NCBI GenBank assembly: GCA_040879025.1
Contig: JBBDLF010000025.1
Span: forward strand, 30,114-94,113
Reading direction: 5' to 3'
Length of the DNA stretch: 64,000 bases
DNA from: JBBDLF01 sp040879025
GTDB lineage: Bacteria; Pseudomonadota; Gammaproteobacteria; Pseudomonadales; Pseudohongiellaceae
Of the stretch, positions 43,976-53,485 are shown piece after piece. Position 1 is the first letter of the stretch. Each line of letters opens with the position of its first letter. The notes beneath the pieces are model-generated. The model did not search any database, had not been told where the DNA came from, and saw only the letters and a list, made by a program, of their open reading frames with translations. Made by a program: the position numbers and the translations under genes.

Positions 43976-46474
43976 GTGCTCGCACACTTCACCCGGATGG
44001 CATTCAAGGCACTGTGGCGCTTCAAGCTGCACACAGCGATCAGCCTGTTGAGCCTGATCATCGGATTCGTCTGTTTTATTTCCGCGGTGCTGCTGTCTAC
44101 CTATGCAGACAGCTTTGACCGACACTGGCCCAATGCCGACAATATTTACAACCTGATCATGCAGCCGGTGGGCGACAGTCCGGTACCCGCAAACTTTCCC
44201 ATTGTGAACCAGCCCGCGGCCCGCTACCTGCGCACCGCATTCCCTGAAGTCCCGAACATAGCCCGGGTAAGCACCGGCTATCCGATGGATATCAATTACA
44301 ACAGCCAGGCGGCCACCCTGGATACCAAATTCGTCGAGCCTCAGTTCTGGAACATATTCCCCCTCGACACGCTGCATGGCGTTTCCATGGGCGAACCCCT
44401 GCCACCGAGTACCGCGATGATCACCGCGGAGGCCGCGCAACGTCTTTATGGCCGGACCAACGTGGTGGGTGAGCGACTCATTGTGGCCAACGCGTATGAC
44501 GTGACCATCGCCGGGGTTGCCGCCACCCTGCGGCAACCCTCGCACCTGGAGTCGGGATTGAACTTTTTCAACACCGAACTCTACCTGCCCATGGCGATGC
44601 AGGAACAGCGGACACGGGACAACATCGCGCAGTCCGGAGGCGACCCGGACGCCGATCGCTGGGGCAACCAGTCGGATTACGTGTTCATTCAGTTTCCCGA
44701 GAACACGGAGGTATCCGCCGCTGCATTCAACGAACGTCTTGACCAGTTCGTAGACACCTACATGCCGCCCGAGCGCGCAGAATTCCAGACCTTCGAAATA
44801 CTGCCTGTGAAAGACCTGATGCCCACCCAGTTTTCTTTTCTGACCGGCGGCTTCAATATCATCAACGCCCTGGTGGTCACCGGAGCACTGGTGTTATTGA
44901 TCGGTTGTTTAAATTACTCCAACCTGGTTATCGCCCAGCTTTCGCTGCGCAGCCAGGAAATCGGGGTGCAAAAGATACTGGGGGCCAAGCGCGGCATGCT
45001 GTTGCTGCAGTACAGCTACGAGAGCCTGCTGTTCCTGGGGTTTGCCATGCTCGTTACTCTGGTGATTTTCTGGTTGCTGTTGCCGGAACTGGGCGCAATG
45101 GGTTATGTGGGGGTGGACAGAATGCTGCTGCTCAATCCTTCCTTGTGGACCACTTTGTTGCTTGCCTTGCTCGTCATTGTCGCCATCGCCGGTGGCTATC
45201 CCGCGGTAAAAACCGCCCTGGTGCCCTTGGTCACCATGCTGCGGCCCAAGGGTGCCAGTGGCTATTCCGGTCGCCTGCGGGGCCTGATGGTGGGTACGCA
45301 GTTTTTCATCTCCGGTACCCTGATGATTCTGGCCAGTGTCATGTGGCTGCAAAACCGCGCCATGACCCAGCAACTGGATGGCGCGGTGCTGGATCCCAAG
45401 GTAGCAATTACCGTCTCCACCCGAACCTATTCCGTGGACCCCGAGTTGCTGATCACGGAACTGCGCAATCACTCCGCCATCGTCTCGGTGACCCAGGTCG
45501 ACAGGCTGCCCTGGGAGATGGGCAATTCGTCCACGGGATATTCCCGCTCACCGGACCGAAACGGCACCAGGATAGATATCAGCCGTCACTACGTGGGTTT
45601 CGATTACTTCACTACCATGGGCATACCGCTGACAGGTGGGCGCACATTCTCACCAGAGCGAAACAACGACGAACTGCCTCCGCTGGTGGATCTGGAACCG
45701 GTCAGCGGGCCCTATGCTATCGTCCTCGATCGCAAGGCCGTACAAAGTCTGGGATGGAACAGTCTGGACGAGGCGCTGGGTGAAAGTCTGTACCTGCATG
45801 CCGAGCCGCCGTCAGTGCCGCAAGAGATGACCGTGGAACTCACTGTGATCGGCGGCATCGAAGCGCCCAAACACCAGTTCATCGATTTTTCCGCCTTCGG
45901 CAGCGGCGGCAATGCCTATTTCCTGCGTCGGCACGAAGCGAGCTACCTGATGGTCAAGGTAGCCCGCGAAAGCCTCAACGAGGGACTGCGACACATCGAC
46001 GAAACCTGGTCACGCCTGATGCCGGAGATTCCCCTGCAACGCAGCTTTGTCGACGAGCTGTTTTATTCCTCCTATGGCATTTTCCTGTCGGTCAGTGTCG
46101 CTATCGGCGCTTTGTCGGTTTTCGGCTTTCTTGTGGCCAGCATGGGTTTGTTAGGGAACGCGACGTTTATCACCAACATGCGCCGCAAGGAAGTGGGTAT
46201 TCGCAAGGTGATGGGTGCCAGCAGTAATCGCCTGTTGCGAATGTTGCTGCTGGATTTCGCCAAACCCATTCTGATTGCCAACGCAATCGCCTGGCCCCTG
46301 GGCTATGTGCTGGGAAATGGCTATACCACCTTGTTTGCCGCCAGCGTGGAAATTGGCTGGATGCCGTTTGTACTGAGCCTGGGGCTGTCGGCGCTGATTG
46401 CCTTCGGCGCGGTGTTTTCGCAAAGCTGGAAGAGTGCGCGGGTTCGACCGGCCCGCGTTTTGCGGTATGAATAG
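43976..46474 (+). CDS. MacB/FtsX-like ABC transporter permease
   Basis: The 832-residue permease has the same plan as the one at 26492: first membrane segment about 22-45, a MacB-type periplasmic core, FtsX motif RSQEIGVQKILGAKRG (about 335), a second core, and a C-terminal FtsX domain (RRKEVGIRKVMGASS, about 740) ending RPARVLRYE. It starts with GTG three bases after the ATPase stop; an ATG seven codons on (43997) is an alternative. It forms a two-gene operon with the ATPase. Substrate unknown; envelope maintenance or antimicrobial-peptide export is a family-level guess. Confidence 0.9.
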   Translation: MLAHFTRMAFKALWRFKLHTAISLLSLIIGFVCFISAVLLSTYADSFDRHWPNADNIYNLIMQPVGDSPVPANFPIVNQPAARYLRTAFPEVPNIARVSTGYPMDINYNSQAATLDTKFVEPQFWNIFPLDTLHGVSMGEPLPPSTAMITAEAAQRLYGRTNVVGERLIVANAYDVTIAGVAATLRQPSHLESGLNFFNTELYLPMAMQEQRTRDNIAQSGGDPDADRWGNQSDYVFIQFPENTEVSAAAFNERLDQFVDTYMPPERAEFQTFEILPVKDLMPTQFSFLTGGFNIINALVVTGALVLLIGCLNYSNLVIAQLSLRSQEIGVQKILGAKRGMLLLQYSYESLLFLGFAMLVTLVIFWLLLPELGAMGYVGVDRMLLLNPSLWTTLLLALLVIVAIAGGYPAVKTALVPLVTMLRPKGASGYSGRLRGLMVGTQFFISGTLMILASVMWLQNRAMTQQLDGAVLDPKVAITVSTRTYSVDPELLITELRNHSAIVSVTQVDRLPWEMGNSSTGYSRSPDRNGTRIDISRHYVGFDYFTTMGIPLTGGRTFSPERNNDELPPLVDLEPVSGPYAIVLDRKAVQSLGWNSLDEALGESLYLHAEPPSVPQEMTVELTVIGGIEAPKHQFIDFSAFGSGGNAYFLRRHEASYLMVKVARESLNEGLRHIDETWSRLMPEIPLQRSFVDELFYSSYGIFLSVSVAIGALSVFGFLVASMGLLGNATFITNMRRKEVGIRKVMGASSNRLLRMLLLDFAKPILIANAIAWPLGYVLGNGYTTLFAASVEIGWMPFVLSLGLSALIAFGAVFSQSWKSARVRPARVLRYE

Positions 46475-46578
46475 CCGTCGGTTATTGTGAGGCGTTTATC
46501 CCTCGCAGGGGCGCGAGCTACTGCCCAGGTTGTGTGTCCTGTGCGGTGGAGCGCATTGGCGTAGGTACAGAATTCCCC

Positions 46579-46618
46579 TATAGTTGCACGACACCAACTC
46601 AAGCCGAGGGCAACTATA
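46579..46618 (+). promoter_or_regulatory. Hairpin flanking the ribosome-binding site of a hydrolase gene
   Basis: TATAGTTGC (46579-46587) and GCAACTATA (46610-46618) are perfect 9-bp complements. The second arm ends exactly at the ATG and the loop holds the GAGGG ribosome site. In mRNA this could gate initiation; as DNA it could be an operator. Confidence 0.4.
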
Positions 46619-47959
46619 ATGAAAAGCTCGACCAAAAACCGCTATACAACCGGGAAAATCATGGGACTGCTGGGCACCCTGGTGCTGTTGACGGGAATAA
46701 TGTCGGCAGGCGCGCTGGCTCAACTTCCTATGGCCCAACTTCCTGTGGCGGAACCCGAATCAGTCGGCATGTCGAGCGAGCGGCTGCAACAGATGGACGC
46801 CGCCTTGCAGGAACTCATCGACAAGGACCGCACCGCGGGAATCGTGACACTGGTGGCACGGGACGGCAAGGTGGTACACCAGAGCGCCCTTGGAGATCGT
46901 TCTCGCGAAGCGGGTGACGCCATGGCCGCCGACGACATCTTCTTTATCCAGTCCATGACCAAGTCCGTGGTCAGCGCCGCGCTGATGATGTTGTTTGAGG
47001 AGGGCGGGTTTTTGCTAAGCGACCCCATCACCCGATATCTGCCAGAGGTCGGGGATAAACAGGTGGTCCGTCGACGTGGCGATGCCGTGATACACGAACC
47101 GCCCGACCGGCCCATAACATTTCGAGATGTGCTGACCCACACGTCCGGCGTTGACCCGGAAAGAGAATTGCTGACACCGGAGCAGGAAGCGTTACTGGGA
47201 CGCCGGGACACGCTTGCCGAAACGCTCCTGGGCCGGGCAGAGCTCCCGCTGGGTTTCTCGCCCGGCACGCAGTGGGATTACGGTTCATCCACTGACTATG
47301 TGGCGATGTTGGTGGAGCGGATTTCCGGTCAGCGGCTGGACCGGTTCCTCCAGCAACGGATTTTTGAACCCTTGGGCATGAATGAAACCTGGTACAACGT
47401 CCCCCCGGAATACACGAACCGTATCGCGACTCTGTACCGGCCCTCGGATGGCCTCGGCAGTCCGCTGGAACTGGCTTCAGATCCCGGCAGCCGTGGCACG
47501 ACAAATTATTTTGGCGGGGTAAACGGATTGTATTCGACGGCGGCGGACTATTTCCGCTTCGCGCAGATGATTCTCAATGGTGGCGAGTTCAATGGTGTGC
47601 GCCTTCTCAGCCCCACCACCGTGAATCTCATGATTTCCAACCACGTAGGTGACCTGCCGGTGCGAGCCTGTGTCGGCTCCGACGGCTATGGCTTCGGCCT
47701 GAGTTTTGTCATGGTCACTGACGTAGGCCAGTCCAACGAATCTCTCTCGCCCGGCACATTCGGCTGGTGCGGGGCGTGGAATACGGTGTACTGGGTGGAC
47801 CCGGTGGAGCGTACGGTGATGATATTGATGGAACAGATCACTGGCCCGGGTGGCTCAGACATTCGTCGCATGTTCCCCAACCTGGTCATGCAGGCGATTA
47901 CGGAGAGCTATCACTCGGGCTCAGGGCGCATAGACGGTTATGAACCGATTGCGCGTTGA
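46619..47959 (+). CDS. Serine hydrolase, class C beta-lactamase family, exported
   Basis: The 446-residue precursor has a hydrophobic segment at about 14-36 ending ALAQL. SxxK is in QSMTKSVVSA near residue 117, the second motif is YGSS in WDYGSSTDYVAML and the third is WCGAWNTVYWVDP. It shares these features with the paralogue at 37441, so both are EstB-like or peptidase-like hydrolases rather than antibiotic-resistance lactamases. The ATG abuts the hairpin at 46579-46618. It follows the ABC operon by 144 bases. Confidence 0.87.
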   Translation: MKSSTKNRYTTGKIMGLLGTLVLLTGIMSAGALAQLPMAQLPVAEPESVGMSSERLQQMDAALQELIDKDRTAGIVTLVARDGKVVHQSALGDRSREAGDAMAADDIFFIQSMTKSVVSAALMMLFEEGGFLLSDPITRYLPEVGDKQVVRRRGDAVIHEPPDRPITFRDVLTHTSGVDPERELLTPEQEALLGRRDTLAETLLGRAELPLGFSPGTQWDYGSSTDYVAMLVERISGQRLDRFLQQRIFEPLGMNETWYNVPPEYTNRIATLYRPSDGLGSPLELASDPGSRGTTNYFGGVNGLYSTAADYFRFAQMILNGGEFNGVRLLSPTTVNLMISNHVGDLPVRACVGSDGYGFGLSFVMVTDVGQSNESLSPGTFGWCGAWNTVYWVDPVERTVMILMEQITGPGGSDIRRMFPNLVMQAITESYHSGSGRIDGYEPIAR

Positions 47960-48118
47960 CCCCGGCTGTTGGTCCTGTCCGGCAGGTCATGTGGGGAGCA
48001 TTCTGATTCGCAACCCCCACTTTGTGGTATTCTGCATTCTTGGTCCGATCAAACAGCTTGATCCAGGCCAGGCAACTGGCTTACCAGTTACTGAATCGAA
48101 TATATGAAGGAGGAAATT

Positions 48119-49279
48119 ATGCGTCGTTCATTATTTCAGCTTGCCGGAGCCGGCTTGCTCCTGCTGGCTGCGGCATCCGCCGGCGCCCAGGAAAGAACCT
48201 ATTACGCGGCTCACCATGATTATCGTGCAGTGACGGTGGTCGAGGGCCTGGTGCACCCCTGGTCCATGGCCTGGTTGCCCAACGGCGACATGCTGGTCAC
48301 GGAAAAGCCCGGCCGTCTCAGAATTGTTCGCAATGGCCAGCTGCTGCCGGAGGCTGTTCCCGGCATACCCGATGTGTATTACGAGGGGCAGGGCGGATTG
48401 TTCGAGGTACTGCCCCACCCGGATTTCGCCCAGAACCAGTGGTTGTACCTGAGCTATGCCAAGCCCGTTGGCGACGATGACTCCACCACGGCCGTCATCC
48501 GCGGTACGCTGGAAAACGATCGCCTGACCAATGTGGTGGAAATTTTCGCGGCCCAGGCCAGCGGCCGGAGCCATTATGGCGGCAAGATGGTATTTGACGC
48601 CGACGGCTACCTGTTTCTCACGGCCGGTGACCGCCAGGCGCCTTCCACTGGTGATCTGCCCGCCCATCCCGCCCAGGACCTGAGCAATCACCACGGCGTG
48701 ATCGTGCGGCTGGATGAGGAAGGTCGGGTTCCGGACGACAATCCCTTCGTGGGCGAGAACGGTGTGCTGCCCGAGATCTGGAGTTATGGGCACCGCAGCC
48801 CCCAGGGTCTGGCCATTCACCCGGAAACCGGCGACTTGTGGATGACGGAACACGGTCCCCAGGGCGGTGACGAACTGAACCTGATCGTCCCCGGCACCAA
48901 CTACGGCTGGCCGGTGGTGGGCTACGGCGTGAACTACGTGTCCAGTTCACCGATCCATGAGCGTCAGACCTTGACCGGTATGGAATCCCCGACCCAATTC
49001 TGGGTGCCCTCCATCGCCACTTCCGGCCTCATGATCTATTCCGGTGACCAGTTCCCCATGTGGCGCGGCAGCATCTTCGCCGGCGCGCTGGCCGGAGAGC
49101 AGGTGGCCCGGCTGCAGATGAGCGAGGATTACCGCGAAGTGATCGTCGAGGAAACCCTGGCTTATGACATGGGACGCGTACGTGACGTGCGTGAAAGCCC
49201 GGACGGTTATATCTATATTGCCATCGAGGAGCGGGGCGGTGAGCCGACGAATATCGTGCGGCTGGAACCGCTGGAATAG
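48119..49279 (+). CDS. PQQ-dependent aldose sugar dehydrogenase-like protein
   Basis: The 386-residue precursor has a signal peptide ending AGAQER. The six-bladed propeller of the soluble glucose dehydrogenase/YliI family shows HPWSMAWLPNGDMLVTEKPG near the N-terminus, GHRSPQGLAIHPETGDLW and EHGPQGGDELN, where the Arg, His and Glu of the PQQ pocket lie. It oxidises aldoses in the periplasm with PQQ; no PQQ-synthesis gene is in the window. ATG 48119 follows AAGGAGG by five bases and is preferred over an in-frame ATG five codons upstream. Confidence 0.9.
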   Translation: MRRSLFQLAGAGLLLLAAASAGAQERTYYAAHHDYRAVTVVEGLVHPWSMAWLPNGDMLVTEKPGRLRIVRNGQLLPEAVPGIPDVYYEGQGGLFEVLPHPDFAQNQWLYLSYAKPVGDDDSTTAVIRGTLENDRLTNVVEIFAAQASGRSHYGGKMVFDADGYLFLTAGDRQAPSTGDLPAHPAQDLSNHHGVIVRLDEEGRVPDDNPFVGENGVLPEIWSYGHRSPQGLAIHPETGDLWMTEHGPQGGDELNLIVPGTNYGWPVVGYGVNYVSSSPIHERQTLTGMESPTQFWVPSIATSGLMIYSGDQFPMWRGSIFAGALAGEQVARLQMSEDYREVIVEETLAYDMGRVRDVRESPDGYIYIAIEERGGEPTNIVRLEPLE

Positions 49280-49294
49280 CGCAATTCGGAAATG

Positions 49295-49324
49295 GGTGTC
49301 AGAGTCAACATTGACTCTGACACC
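49295..49324. repeat. Perfect 14-bp hairpin, REP-like
   Basis: GGTGTCAGAGTCAA and its exact complement are separated by two bases. No T-run follows, so it resembles REP-type palindromes (GTCAGAGT class) more than an intrinsic terminator, though it lies 16 bases past the sugar dehydrogenase stop and could protect the mRNA end. Confidence 0.6.
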
Positions 49325-49356
49325 TTGCGCCCATTAGAAAGGTTCTAAGGCAGTTC

Positions 49357-49784
49357 CTAGATAATAATTCTTTCATAATCCGTAGGCCCACAATTAACCC
49401 ATATGTCATCTTCTGGATTATTTTCGCCAAGTAACGCTATGATAGCAATAGGATTGACAGCCCACCATTCATTTGAATTGCTCACGCCGATGAACCACAC
49501 TTCTACCGCAGGTACAGATTCATAATCGTGCAGGTAACATTTCCCCCTGCGGTTGCCATAGAGGGCACCGATCTTAAAAAATTCATACTTACTTCCATTT
49601 TGTCGTAATATGCCTCTTCGGCGGGTGTCCACGTAGTCACTGTACCCCATGTTTTCGTCATATCCAGAATGGAGCCCACGCTGTACGCTTTGTAAACACA
49701 ATCAGTTTCCAGTGCGCCAGCGTTGGCCGAAAATATTGAAATTAGTGCCAATGGAATGAAAGCGATAATTTTATTGGTTTTCAT
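49357..49784 (-). pseudogene. Exported protein of unknown function, interrupted by a frameshift
   Basis: From ATG 49784 (site AAAGGAGA) the frame gives a signal peptide (KIIAFIPLALISIFSANAGA) and a mature part to EEAYYDK. At the TTTT run 49598-49601 (AAAA in the coding strand) the frame slips. The other frame continues as NGSKYEFFKIGALYGNRRGK, then CYLHDYES, VEVWFIGVSNSNEWW and GPTDYERIII, ending at 49357. One missing A restores about 140 coherent residues. Without it a 93-residue protein ends at 49503. A homopolymer slip may be real, programmed or a sequencing error. No family recognised. Confidence 0.55.
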
Positions 49785-50484
49785 TGAAAGTCTCCTTTCC
49801 AGTAATAGGTACTTGGAGGGTTCTTGCTCCTGGATTTGCTCTGTCAAATTCATAGGCTTCAAATTTACTGTCCAGGGATTCACAGCTGCTTACAAAAGCC
49901 GCTCTTAAACGATTTGGATTGGTTTGCCCCACAATTTCCCAATCAATACGCGAGGTGCTGATGTGGTTAGTGTTCCGTGCAGCTTCTATTTTGTCTAAGA
50001 GAAGTTCTTTGCCTTCGATTGACATTTGATTAAAGAGCACTTCATAAAAATTATATCTGTCCTCCAATGTGTAGTTATCGCTATTCACAAATACTCGTGT
50101 GACGAAGTCGATATCAACAGGTAACCCCTGGCTTGTTTGTGCTTCGTAGGTATCGCAAGCTTGAATGAGTGCCGCAAAGTATCGATCATTTGGTGGCGTA
50201 CCTTTGGCGCCCAGTTCAATTAACTCAAGGTCACTATCCGTCAGCCAGATTTCATCACCCGAACCATGTAGGGCCTGAAAGGCATAAGAAAGCTTCCGTC
50301 CATAAGGTATCTGTTCCCAATCGTTTGCACTGGAGAGGCGTGTTTGGAAAACAGGGGTTGGAGGAAGATTAAGTCTTTCAAGGTCGGGGGGGTTGGGGCT
50401 ATCAGGAGCCTGGGCGTTTGCATTGGATATCATCGTGACGGTAGCCACAAGAAGGCAAAGGAGGTGAGAAAGTTTTTTATTCAT
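49771..50484 (-). CDS. Exported protein of unknown function
   Basis: The 237-residue precursor has a signal peptide ending ISNANAQAPD. It is followed by a proline-rich linker (PDSPNPPDLERLNLPPTPVF) and a mainly helical region with three Cys. Nothing in it matches a family I recognise. Its end overlaps the start of the frameshifted exported gene by 14 bases, so the two form an operon. ATG 50484 is preferred over an in-frame start 28 codons earlier. Codon use and A/T content differ from the housekeeping genes, suggesting acquired DNA. Confidence 0.65.
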   Translation of the reverse strand: MNKKLSHLLCLLVATVTMISNANAQAPDSPNPPDLERLNLPPTPVFQTRLSSANDWEQIPYGRKLSYAFQALHGSGDEIWLTDSDLELIELGAKGTPPNDRYFAALIQACDTYEAQTSQGLPVDIDFVTRVFVNSDNYTLEDRYNFYEVLFNQMSIEGKELLLDKIEAARNTNHISTSRIDWEIVGQTNPNRLRAAFVSSCESLDSKFEAYEFDRANPGARTLQVPITGKETFNENQ

Positions 50485-50568
50485 AGCTGAGACTCCTGTG
50501 GTGTGGATTCCTAGTGAGCAAGATTCGGATAGAAAACCCTCCCCATCAAAAGACGTAATCTGTATCAA

Positions 50569-50892
50569 CCTTCTACGGCCTTTATGATGGGATATAACTA
50601 TAAAGTGAAGGACCTATGTTTACACCCGTATACAACTATCGGCAAATTAGGGGGTGTGAATTTCGACGCATTGCCAATCTCGTGGGATCAATCGCACAGC
50701 ATAAGCGCTTTCTTTCATGGATAGCCTGGGCTTTCCCAATAGTAGACAATTCCTGCTGATGAAATCCTTTTATCTTTCCTGAGTCCGGGATCGCCTGGCC
50801 ACTGGCCTGGTACGGACACCATTTTCCTCTCAAGATCGCGCTTGACCTGTGCCGCGGGATAGGCAACTCAAAAATTGTCAGGTTTTGCTTGT
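50569..50892. other. Intergenic stretch without a supported gene
   Basis: This 324-bp gap lies between modC and the exported-protein operon. A minus-strand frame (50636-50866) is open but lacks a ribosome site and any recognisable motif. I see no clear promoter, terminator or RNA. Confidence 0.5.
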
Positions 50893-51975
50893 TTAACTGA
50901 TCAAGGCCACAGACTTGATCAACGCATAAACCTGTTGCCCTGGTGACAGTTCCAGGCGTTGTGCCGACCAGGCGGTGATTTCCGACAGCAGCAATTGCCC
51001 GTCGGCCAGACGCAGGCTGAGCACGACACGTTGTTCGGTAGCGGCATGCAAACGTTCAACGGTGACAAGCAGATGATTCTGCATGCTGATACGCTGTGGA
51101 TCATCCAGAGCCACACTCACATCGCGGGCGAGAATGCGTACTCGAATGGATTGACCACACTGTAGCTGTTCGTTCTCATTGATCGCGGGTTGCAACCAGA
51201 GCCTGGCCTGAGGCGGCCCGAAGGCATTCAACCCAAACGCGTTGGCCGGTCCGAGTTGTCCGGCAAGAATCGCAGCGGCGCCTTCATCCTGAAACAGGGG
51301 TGTATCAGGACGGGCCAAAGCCTGCTGCAAGGTTTCCATGGTGGTGATTCGCCCGGCTGCCATAAAGGCCACGTGGTTGGCCAGACGCTGCACTTCATCA
51401 GGTGAATGGGTGATCAGCATGATGGGCACCTGCGACTGCTGTGCCAGACGGGAGAGAAACGGCATGATTTCCCGTTTGGTCTGGCTGTCCAGCGCCGACA
51501 GGGGTTCATCCAGTAACAACAGTTGGGGGCTGGTAAGCAGCGTGCGACCGAGGGACAGGCGCTGGCGCTCACCGCCGGACAGTTGATCAATACGTTGTTG
51601 CAGCAGCGTTTCAATCGCCAGCATTTGCATCACCTCTTCTGGATGCAGGCGACGCTGTTCTGGTGCCGTGCGTTGATAACCGTAGAGCAAATTCTCCTTT
51701 ACCGACAAATGGGGCAGCAGACTGTGTTCCTGAAACACCAGCCCGATGCGGCGCGCATTGGTGGGTACAAAACGGGAGTTCTGCTGCCAGCACTGGTCAC
51801 CGAATCGCACTTGCGCGTCCGGCACCCGTTCCAGTCCGGCTATGATGCGCAGCAAGGTGGTTTTACCGCAACCGGAGCGGCCGAACAGTGCTGTAACACC
51901 ATCAGTTGGCAGCTCGGTATCAATTTGCAGCCTAAACGCGGCCCGCTGCCATTGCGCCCTGATGCGCAGGCTCAT
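50893..51975 (-). CDS. modC: Molybdate ABC transporter ATPase ModC
   Basis: The 360-residue ATPase has Walker A GRSGCGKTT near residue 33, signature LSGGERQRLSLGR near 133, Walker B LLLLDEPLSALD near 153 and the H-loop ITHSPDEV. The C-terminal region (about 290-355) is a Mop/TOBE domain (SIRVRILARDVSVAL; ENQLLV-like strands) that senses molybdate in this family. It powers molybdate import with ModB. Its start overlaps the modB stop by four bases. Confidence 0.95.
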   Translation of the reverse strand: MSLRIRAQWQRAAFRLQIDTELPTDGVTALFGRSGCGKTTLLRIIAGLERVPDAQVRFGDQCWQQNSRFVPTNARRIGLVFQEHSLLPHLSVKENLLYGYQRTAPEQRRLHPEEVMQMLAIETLLQQRIDQLSGGERQRLSLGRTLLTSPQLLLLDEPLSALDSQTKREIMPFLSRLAQQSQVPIMLITHSPDEVQRLANHVAFMAAGRITTMETLQQALARPDTPLFQDEGAAAILAGQLGPANAFGLNAFGPPQARLWLQPAINENEQLQCGQSIRVRILARDVSVALDDPQRISMQNHLLVTVERLHAATEQRVVLSLRLADGQLLLSEITAWSAQRLELSPGQQVYALIKSVALIS

Positions 51976-52658
51976 ACCCGCACCACCTGAAACCGCCGGC
52001 TGAAGCCATACACCGTGAATAACACCAGGAAGGAAAATGCCAGCAGGATCAGCGACAGCCGGTGCGCTGCCGCGTAGTTCATGCTCTGTGCATAGTCATA
52101 GATCAATACCGACAGCACTTTGGTTTCTCCTGGAATGCTGCCGCCCAGCATCAGGATGGCACCGAATTCCCCCAGCGTATGGGCGAAAGTCAGGGTGGCG
52201 GCAATCACATAGCCTCCCCGACACAGGGGCAGAATTACGGTAAAGAACCGATCAACCGGGCCGGCTCCCAGCGCGCTGGCGACCTCTACTGGCCGGCGCC
52301 CCAGGTTATTGAAACTCTCCAGTAGCGGCTGTACGGCAAAGGGCATCGAATACAATACCGATGCCACCAGAATGCCCTCAAAGGAAAAAGCCAGATGGGT
52401 CAGACCAATGCCGTCCAGTGAGTTGCCAATGAATCCGCGCGGACCCAGCGCCAGCAAGAGATAAAACCCGAGCACCGTGGGCGGCAACACCAGTGGAAGC
52501 GCGACGACAGCCTGAACCGCCACCCGTAGTGGTGAAGTCTTGCCCGCCAGCCACCAGGCCAGCGGTGTGGCGACAAGAAGCAATATCGCTGTGGTGTAAA
52601 GGCAGAGCTTGAGCGTGACCTCAATGGCTTGCCAGTCTGCGGGGCTGAGTCCAAACAT
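51972..52658 (-). CDS. modB: Molybdate ABC transporter permease ModB
   Basis: The 228-residue inner-membrane protein has about five membrane segments and the ABC-permease EAA loop (EVASALGAGPVDRFFTVILPLC). LPLVLPPTVLGFYLL and ANTLGEFGA-type sequence (read here as AHTLGEFGAILMLGG) are characteristic of ModB. It forms the channel for molybdate with ModC. The gene lies 48 bases after modA and overlaps modC by four bases. Confidence 0.95.
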   Translation of the reverse strand: MFGLSPADWQAIEVTLKLCLYTTAILLLVATPLAWWLAGKTSPLRVAVQAVVALPLVLPPTVLGFYLLLALGPRGFIGNSLDGIGLTHLAFSFEGILVASVLYSMPFAVQPLLESFNNLGRRPVEVASALGAGPVDRFFTVILPLCRGGYVIAATLTFAHTLGEFGAILMLGGSIPGETKVLSVLIYDYAQSMNYAAAHRLSLILLAFSFLVLFTVYGFSRRFQVVRV

Positions 52659-52706
52659 TGTTTAATCACCTGCCAAGTCAGTTTAAAAACTGCATCTGGC
52701 GCTTCA

Positions 52707-53474
52707 TTATTCCGGCATCACAAAGCCGTAGCGCTGCATTATAGTGTGCGCCTTGTCACCTTCGAGGTAATCGGCGAAATCGAGTACGGCGGGTTTGCCC
52801 TCGCCGTAGCGGGTGATGACATAGGCCTGGGCGAGAGGATTATGCAGATCGGCATCGATCAGGTGATAGCCCTGGGTTGTCATATTGGGGAACAGTGCCA
52901 GCGACAGGGCAAGAATGCCGATGTCCGCGGCGCCGGACTCGGCCATCTGAGCTGCATGGGCAATATTCTCGCCGAACACCAGCTTGGCCTGCACCCCGGT
53001 CCATATACCGGTTGCCTGCAGCGCTTCCCGGGCCCGCTGGCCATAAGGTGCATGGTCGGGTTGGGCAATCGCGATGCGACTGATGCCGCCATTGAGCAGA
53101 TCGCTTAATCGCAGCGTCGAGGCATCCCGGCCGGCGCTCCACAGAACGATGCGTCCGAGGGCATACACCGCCGGCTCGCTGGCTGTCAGTCCGGACTTGT
53201 GCAGCATTTGTGGATAGACAATATCGGCAGAGAAATACAGATCATAGGGGGCGCCGTTGCTGATCTGGGTATGGAACTGGCCGGAAGAGCCGTAGATTAC
53301 GGTGGGCTGGTGGACGGGATGCTCGGCAACGTAGGCCGCGACGATTTCATCCAGGGCATAACGCAGATCGGACGCAGCGGCAATGGTGAAATCCTCAGCC
53401 TTGACCTGGGGCAGCAGGAACAGCCCGAGCAGTAGTGCCAATACTCTGCCTGCCAACCGGTTTATGTGCTTCAC
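52707..53474 (-). CDS. modA: Molybdate-binding periplasmic protein ModA
   Basis: The 255-residue precursor has a signal peptide ending PQVKAEDF. The mature protein starts with FTIAAASDLRYALDEI, contains the oxyanion-binding YGSSGQFHTQI and PYDLYFSAD segments, and ends near YLEGDKAHTIMQRYGF. It delivers molybdate (or tungstate) to ModBC. The GTG at 53474 is preferred because AAGGAG lies seven bases before it; the frame is open further upstream into modE. Confidence 0.93.
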   Translation of the reverse strand: MKHINRLAGRVLALLLGLFLLPQVKAEDFTIAAASDLRYALDEIVAAYVAEHPVHQPTVIYGSSGQFHTQISNGAPYDLYFSADIVYPQMLHKSGLTASEPAVYALGRIVLWSAGRDASTLRLSDLLNGGISRIAIAQPDHAPYGQRAREALQATGIWTGVQAKLVFGENIAHAAQMAESGAADIGILALSLALFPNMTTQGYHLIDADLHNPLAQAYVITRYGEGKPAVLDFADYLEGDKAHTIMQRYGFVMPE

Positions 53475-53485
53475 GCTTGCACTCC

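Noticed and set aside
49295..49324. Intrinsic terminator after the sugar dehydrogenase
   Set aside because: The stem is perfect but no T-run follows on either side; a REP-like repeat is the safer call.
50636..50866. Minus-strand gene between modC and the exported-protein operon
   Set aside because: No ribosome site, no motif, and composition unlike the neighbouring coding sequence.
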